DNA of 64,000 bases, taken from positions 62,001 to 126,000 of the forward strand of contig CAZWSE010000001.1 in NCBI GenBank assembly GCA_964636575.1, written 5' to 3'. A program made the position numbers and the translations under genes. The DNA is from CAZWSE01 sp964636575 (GTDB lineage: Bacteria; Pseudomonadota; Alphaproteobacteria; Rhodobacterales; Rhodobacteraceae). The stretch's first letter is position 1. Each line of letters starts with the position of its first letter. The notes under the pieces were generated by a model. That model searched no databases and was not told the DNA's origin. It saw only the letters and a program-made list of their open reading frames with translations. Shown here in pieces: positions 60,321 through 64,000 of this stretch.

Positions 60321-61712
60321 ATGGATACGCCAGACTTCGAAGGATTGAGGGCACAGATCGCGCCACTGACCTCTGTAACGACGGTTGGTCGGGTGACGGG
60401 AGTAGAAGCCGGGCGTGTGATTGCCTCTGGTTTGGACGCGTCCGCATGTATCGGCGATCAGGCGCAGGTACTGTTGTACGACGGGTCTGTCATCTGGGGC
60501 GAAGTCGTTCAGTTGATTGACCAAACAATCGTCATCCTGCCGCAGTCAGACCCTGAAGGAGTATCCTTGCATGATCGGGTCGCGGTAGTGAAAGACAGCC
60601 GCATTGCGCCAAGCGATGCGTGGATCGGGCGGGTGATCGACCCGTTCGGGCAGCCTTTGGATGGGCACCCTTTGGTGCGGGGGCGCTCTGCGAGAGATGC
60701 CCGTTCAACTCCGCCGCCTGCAACTGCAAGACGCCCGTTGGGTGCGCGGCTTGAAACGGGTCTTTCGGTTTTCAACACGATGCTTCCGATTGTGCGTGGT
60801 CAACGGGTCGGTTTGTTTGCGGGATCCGGGGTCGGAAAATCAAGTTTGCTGGGCCAACTGGCCCGCAACATGCAAGCAGACGTTGTCGTCTTTGCCATGA
60901 TCGGAGAGCGTGGCCGTGAAGTAAGAGCCTTCATCGATGAGGTTTTGGGCGAGACTGGAATGGCGCGCAGTGTTGTCGTTGCGGCAACATCAGACCAATC
61001 CCCTTTGGTGCGACGGCGATGTGCATGGACGGCCATGTGTGTTGCAGAGCATTTTAGGGATCAAGGAAAGTCGGTTCTGTTGTTGGCAGATTCGATCACC
61101 CGTTTTGCAGAGGCGCATCGCGAAGTAGCGGTCGCTGCGGGTGAAGCGCCTGTGTTGCGCGGTTTTCCTGCCTCTACGTCTCATATGATTATGTCGCTGT
61201 GTGAACGGGCCGGACCAGGGTTGGAAGGTCAGGGAGATATTACCGCCTTGTTCACCGTTCTTGTCGCCGGGTCGGACATGGATGAACCCGTCGCAGATAT
61301 TCTGCGCGGCGTTCTGGACGGGCATGTCGTGCTTGATCGTGAAATTGCAGAGCGGGGGAGATACCCCGCGATTGACCTGTTGCGATCTGTTTCGCGAAGC
61401 CTGCCAGCGGCTGCATCTGCGGACGAAAATGATCTGATCAAACAGGCACGAATTGCTTTGGGGCTGTACGACCGGAACAAGATGATGATCAACGCAGGTC
61501 TTTACACCGAGGGTGCGGATCCAAGCCTTGATCAGGCCGTTCGGTTATGGCCAGAGCTTGACGGGTTTTTGGCGCAAACCACCCAGAACGGGATTGAAGA
61601 CAGTTTTGCGAGGCTGGGTTTAATCCTGCGTCGCGGAAAGTCAGCCCAGCGTGCAGCACCTGCAACGGACCGTGGGCAGCCTACGAAACCTGCATCAACA
61701 GGGACGGGATAG
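60321..61712 (+). CDS. fliI: Flagellum-specific ATPase FliI
   Basis: FliI is the export ATPase, an F1-beta-like hexamer. The 463-residue product has Walker A LFAGSGVGKSSLL at about 165, the Walker B region VLLLADSITRFAEAHREVA, the conserved TSHMIMSLCERAGPG and the C-terminal DGFLAQTTQNGIEDSFARLG. It is encoded alone on the plus strand, separate from fliH, with an AAGGGA Shine-Dalgarno. It converges with the DUF1217 gene after seven bases. Confidence 0.96.
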   Translation: MDTPDFEGLRAQIAPLTSVTTVGRVTGVEAGRVIASGLDASACIGDQAQVLLYDGSVIWGEVVQLIDQTIVILPQSDPEGVSLHDRVAVVKDSRIAPSDAWIGRVIDPFGQPLDGHPLVRGRSARDARSTPPPATARRPLGARLETGLSVFNTMLPIVRGQRVGLFAGSGVGKSSLLGQLARNMQADVVVFAMIGERGREVRAFIDEVLGETGMARSVVVAATSDQSPLVRRRCAWTAMCVAEHFRDQGKSVLLLADSITRFAEAHREVAVAAGEAPVLRGFPASTSHMIMSLCERAGPGLEGQGDITALFTVLVAGSDMDEPVADILRGVLDGHVVLDREIAERGRYPAIDLLRSVSRSLPAAASADENDLIKQARIALGLYDRNKMMINAGLYTEGADPSLDQAVRLWPELDGFLAQTTQNGIEDSFARLGLILRRGKSAQRAAPATDRGQPTKPASTGTG

Positions 61713-61719
61713 GGCTCGG

Positions 61720-62511
61720 TCAGGATTGCAAGAGCTGCAATGCGATTGATGTGGATGATGCGCCTGATCCAAGGGATGTCAGTTGTGATCGTGCGATGTA
61801 TGCCGAGATCAGCTGTTCTTGAACCTCTGGGTCTGCGAACTGCGAAACAGATTTGTCGGAGAACAAAGAGGACGCTTTATCTTGAAGCGTAGAAAGCTGC
61901 TGCTCGATGTCGATTTGGCCGAATGCAGTCGGCAGGCCAAAAGCGGTTTCAAACAGCGCCCTAAGCGGTGGCTGTCCCATTACGGAATACCATTTGGTAG
62001 TTTCGCTTTCTTCGCCAGAGGCAACATCGCTCAACTGTCTTTGGGCATAAAGACCGATCCGCATCGTTTCGTTTTGCTCACCAACAGCAACCTCAAAAGA
62101 CTGGCGTTTGAATTTTTCGACGATTTCAGAGCCAAAGGTAGACAATCCGGTTTGGCGGATCTCGCTGGCACCAAATCCAAAGGCCTCGGACATTTCTTTG
62201 TAGCGTGGGTCAGACAAGCGGTTGGCAAGGGCATCATCTGCAACAGTTCCGTCTTCCAGGATCTTTTGGATGAAGAACTTGTTGTTTATGTCGTCCTGTA
62301 ATCCAAAAGCGCCCAGCGCCACTTGCATCAATCGACGGTCTTTCACCAAATCCTCGGCTGTCGATACTTTGCCAATGTTGGCTTCAAAGTAGTCTGTGTC
62401 GCGGCTAAGTGTGGTCGATTGGGTAAATGCCTCGTACTGCGAATCGTAGGTGCGCTCAAGAAAACGCCAACCAGCCATGCCACCGGTTGGGATGACAGGT
62501 TGAAAGGTCAT
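61720..62511 (-). CDS. DUF1217 flagellar protein
   Basis: The 263-residue product matches DUF1217 proteins, which occur in alphaproteobacterial flagellar clusters and have unknown function. Segments such as GWRFLERTYDSQYEAFTQST and AEDLVKDRRLMQVALGAFGL are seen, followed by paired Asp/Glu-rich repeats typical of the family. I used the ATG at 62511, which overlaps the flbT stop by four bases. It may help filament or hook export, but this is not shown. Confidence 0.85.
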   Translation of the reverse strand: MTFQPVIPTGGMAGWRFLERTYDSQYEAFTQSTTLSRDTDYFEANIGKVSTAEDLVKDRRLMQVALGAFGLQDDINNKFFIQKILEDGTVADDALANRLSDPRYKEMSEAFGFGASEIRQTGLSTFGSEIVEKFKRQSFEVAVGEQNETMRIGLYAQRQLSDVASGEESETTKWYSVMGQPPLRALFETAFGLPTAFGQIDIEQQLSTLQDKASSLFSDKSVSQFADPEVQEQLISAYIARSQLTSLGSGASSTSIALQLLQS

Positions 62512-62912
62512 TGTGGACGCGCCGCGAACAGACGGTCTTCTCTGGGCAGCAAAGCACGCAATGACTTCAGGCACTGGTAGTGCTGGTTGTCGATCAAGGC
62601 TTTCGTCGCATCGGCGAGGTGCTTCTTACTGTCAGGGTCATTGAAGACCTGGCTCAGTTCTTCAATTTGCCGCAACAAGGGCAACTGTTGGTCTTCCGGT
62701 TTGGCATCGCCAGACAGCACAAGCTGTGTCGCATAGCAGACACGACGGACAGGGGTTTTGGCATCTTCGGGGTGAATGGCATCCCGCAAGCGCAGAATGT
62801 TCGCATCAGCTGTCATGATCGCCAGCTTACTACGACGATCGCCGTTCTCGATGACGGCACCGTTTATAAGAACCCGTTCTTTGGGCCCGAGTTTTAGGAC
62901 AAGACCGCTCAT
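62508..62912 (-). CDS. flbT: Flagellin post-transcriptional regulator FlbT
   Basis: FlbT limits flagellin mRNA stability and translation in Caulobacter and other alphaproteobacteria. The 134-residue product has SGLVLKLGPKERVLINGAVI and the conserved central CYATQLVLSGDAKPEDQQL. It is coupled to flaF (four-base overlap) and to the DUF1217 gene, next to the flagellin gene. Confidence 0.94.
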   Translation of the reverse strand: MSGLVLKLGPKERVLINGAVIENGDRRSKLAIMTADANILRLRDAIHPEDAKTPVRRVCYATQLVLSGDAKPEDQQLPLLRQIEELSQVFNDPDSKKHLADATKALIDNQHYQCLKSLRALLPREDRLFAARPQ

Positions 62913-63286
62913 GATTGGCTGCCTCCTGATTTTAAGCCGCGCAAAATGGCGGTGTTGATTTCAAGTAAAGGCGCCACGCCGGCCTCTTTGGAAAGGACAA
63001 GGCTTGTGTGATGATGTGTGAATTCCGCAAGATAGAAAATGCGCGCTCTCAAGTCTGAAGGCAGAGCGTTGTCCGGATCTGCTACATCGGTGGCAAGCAC
63101 AGTCCACAACTGCCGGTTCTCATGAAGGGCAGCTGCCAGTTCTGGAACACCTGATTTCCCTTTCTGAGCGGCAGCCTTAATCCGATGCGTTATCCGCGCG
63201 ATGACCTCGTATTCAGTGCTGCGCATGGAGCGCATAGGTCCGCTGGTTGGCGCATAGGCTTGCTGCGCTTGTCTGATCGCGTTCAC
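62909..63286 (-). CDS. flaF: Flagellin regulator FlaF
   Basis: FlaF is needed for flagellin synthesis and secretion and counteracts FlbT in Caulobacter. The 125-residue product has AIRQAQQAYAPTSGPMRSMR and ARITHRIKAAAQKGKSGVPE with the conserved NRQLWTVLATDVADPDNALP. I chose GTG at 63286, since GAGGGG lies seven bases upstream; a TTG at 63301 would add five poorly conserved residues. It follows the flagellin gene on the same strand. Confidence 0.9.
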   Translation of the reverse strand: MNAIRQAQQAYAPTSGPMRSMRSTEYEVIARITHRIKAAAQKGKSGVPELAAALHENRQLWTVLATDVADPDNALPSDLRARIFYLAEFTHHHTSLVLSKEAGVAPLLEINTAILRGLKSGGSQS

Positions 63287-63329
63287 AGGGTGACCCCTCA
63301 AGGAAAAATGTTTCTGATTTGTTCGTGAA

Positions 63330-63359
63330 ATGAGGGCGAGACGATTATCTCGCCCTCAT
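63330..63359 (-). terminator. Perfect 12-bp hairpin after the flagellin gene
   Basis: ATGAGGGCGAGA and its exact complement (63330-63341 and 63348-63359) surround a six-base loop, nine bases past the flagellin stop. Only three T residues follow in the minus direction, so it may be an imperfect terminator or an mRNA-stabilising hairpin that lets some transcription pass into flaF. Confidence 0.7.
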
Positions 63360-63367
63360 AGATCACT

Positions 63368-64000
63368 TTAACGGAACAACGACAGGATCGTCTGTGGAGA
63401 CTGGTTCGCGATGGACAGAGCCTGAACACCCAGCTGTTGCTGTGTTTGCAGGGCCTGAAGTTTCGCGGACTGTTCTTCCATATCAGCGTCGACAAGTGTG
63501 CCGATACCAGACTTCATTGCGTCCATCACTTTACCGACGAACTCATTCTGATCTGTGATCCGCTTAGAGGACGCACCAAGTGCGGCGGCCCCGTCAACGG
63601 CAGTCTGAATGTGAGCTTCGAGTGCAGCGATCGAAGTTTCCGCTGCAGCGGCAGTGCTTACGTCAATATCCGAAAGATCGAGATTTGCTTCGAAATCAAC
63701 AGAAGCCACATCAATGTTTGATGCAGACACTGCGCCGGACGCATCGCGGTCAATCGAAGACAGAACGGACATACCAGCGTTGCCGGCAGTATCCAAAAGG
63801 TTCATCCCGTTGAACTGCGACGCTGCAATGATCGACGTGATTTGTGCCGTCATTTCGGTCACGTCAGCGGCAAGTTTCGCGTTATCAACGTTCTCACCAG
63901 TTGCGGCGACAACCTTTTCTTTCATCTCGTTCAGCACTTCGGTGATTTGCTCTGCACCGGCCAAAGCAACCGCAACTGTTGACTCACCCAAAGACAACGA
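63368..64000 (-). CDS. fliC: Flagellin (N-terminal part outside window)
   Basis: Flagellin is the filament subunit. The visible 210 or so residues give the D1 C-terminal part of the N-domain helix (GESTVAVALAGAEQITEVLN), a short variable middle, and the conserved C-domain with SKRITDQNEFVGKVMDAMKS and ALQTQQQLGVQALSIANQSPQ, ending SLFR. The C-domain lies intact, so the gene is likely functional. It extends past the right edge; its promoter is not visible. It sits just before flaF-flbT, a known regulatory arrangement. Confidence 0.95.
   Translation of the reverse strand, partial: SLSLGESTVAVALAGAEQITEVLNEMKEKVVAATGENVDNAKLAADVTEMTAQITSIIAASQFNGMNLLDTAGNAGMSVLSSIDRDASGAVSASNIDVASVDFEANLDLSDIDVSTAAAAETSIAALEAHIQTAVDGAAALGASSKRITDQNEFVGKVMDAMKSGIGTLVDADMEEQSAKLQALQTQQQLGVQALSIANQSPQTILSLFR

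Noticed and set aside
1..64000. tRNA, rRNA, insertion sequences or prophage
   Set aside because: No transposase, integrase, terminal inverted repeats or cloverleaf-like sequence was noticed on reading; all genes look like native chromosomal ones. A tRNAscan and ISfinder search would settle it.

Overview
The window reads as a chromosomal segment of a marine alphaproteobacterium of the Roseobacter group (Rhodobacterales). The basis is protein content and gene order: the RegB/SenC/RegA redox system, a tsaE-amgK-murU-addB-addA-trxA run, hemD next to a mitofilin (Mic60)-like gene and a HemY-domain gene, a VPLPA-CTERM protein, and a flagellar cluster carrying the alphaproteobacterial factors FlaF, FlbT and MotE plus CtrA-type boxes. 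No rRNA, tRNA, insertion sequence, prophage or CRISPR array was seen, and no gene-free stretch exceeds about 230 bases.

Left part (1-35.3 kb), housekeeping. SecB (cut by the window edge), FxsA, a Tim44-like protein, MltA and an Smr protein are followed by an MFS transporter, a lipoprotein hydrolase and the HslUV protease. A capsule-polysaccharide-like protein lies divergent to hslV. A long minus-strand run then holds TsaE, the AmgK-MurU cell-wall recycling pair, AddB-AddA and thioredoxin. Next come a triple-PAS membrane protein with a CtrA-type box upstream, the RegB kinase, divergent SenC and the RegA regulator. After a GNAT protein, two HD proteins and a VPLPA-CTERM protein comes ahcY, whose short leader can fold so that a hairpin loop pairs with the Shine-Dalgarno sequence. 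The minus-strand operon tsaD-gpsA-YciI-EVE is divergent from hemD-Mic60-HemY.

Right part (35.4-64 kb), flagellum. Plus-strand motB and flgE-flgK-flgL-flgI are followed, on the minus strand, by a flippase-like membrane protein and fliF-fliH-fliN-fliP. Divergent from fliF run fliL, a membrane coiled-coil protein, a MotE-like protein, motA and a 744-residue periplasmic protein, then a lytic transglycosylase and flhA-fliR-flhB plus a small helical protein. Convergent to these is flgB-flgC-fliE-fliQ-flgF-flgG-flgA-flgH and a second FliL. fliI is divergent from flgB, and DUF1217-flbT-flaF and a flagellin (cut by the window end) close the window. Together they supply the MS ring, most of the export apparatus, rod, rings, hook, junction, stator and filament. 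fliG, fliM, fliO, flgD and fliK are not in the window. CtrA-type boxes (TTAA-N7-TTAA or one mismatch) lie upstream of motB, upstream of flgE and between fliF and fliL, so at least part of the cluster is probably under CtrA control.

The observations most worth checking are the ahcY leader pseudoknot, the CtrA box before the PAS protein, the flippase-like gene inside the flagellar cluster, the large periplasmic protein in the MotC position, and a strict 11-bp tandem repeat after regA.
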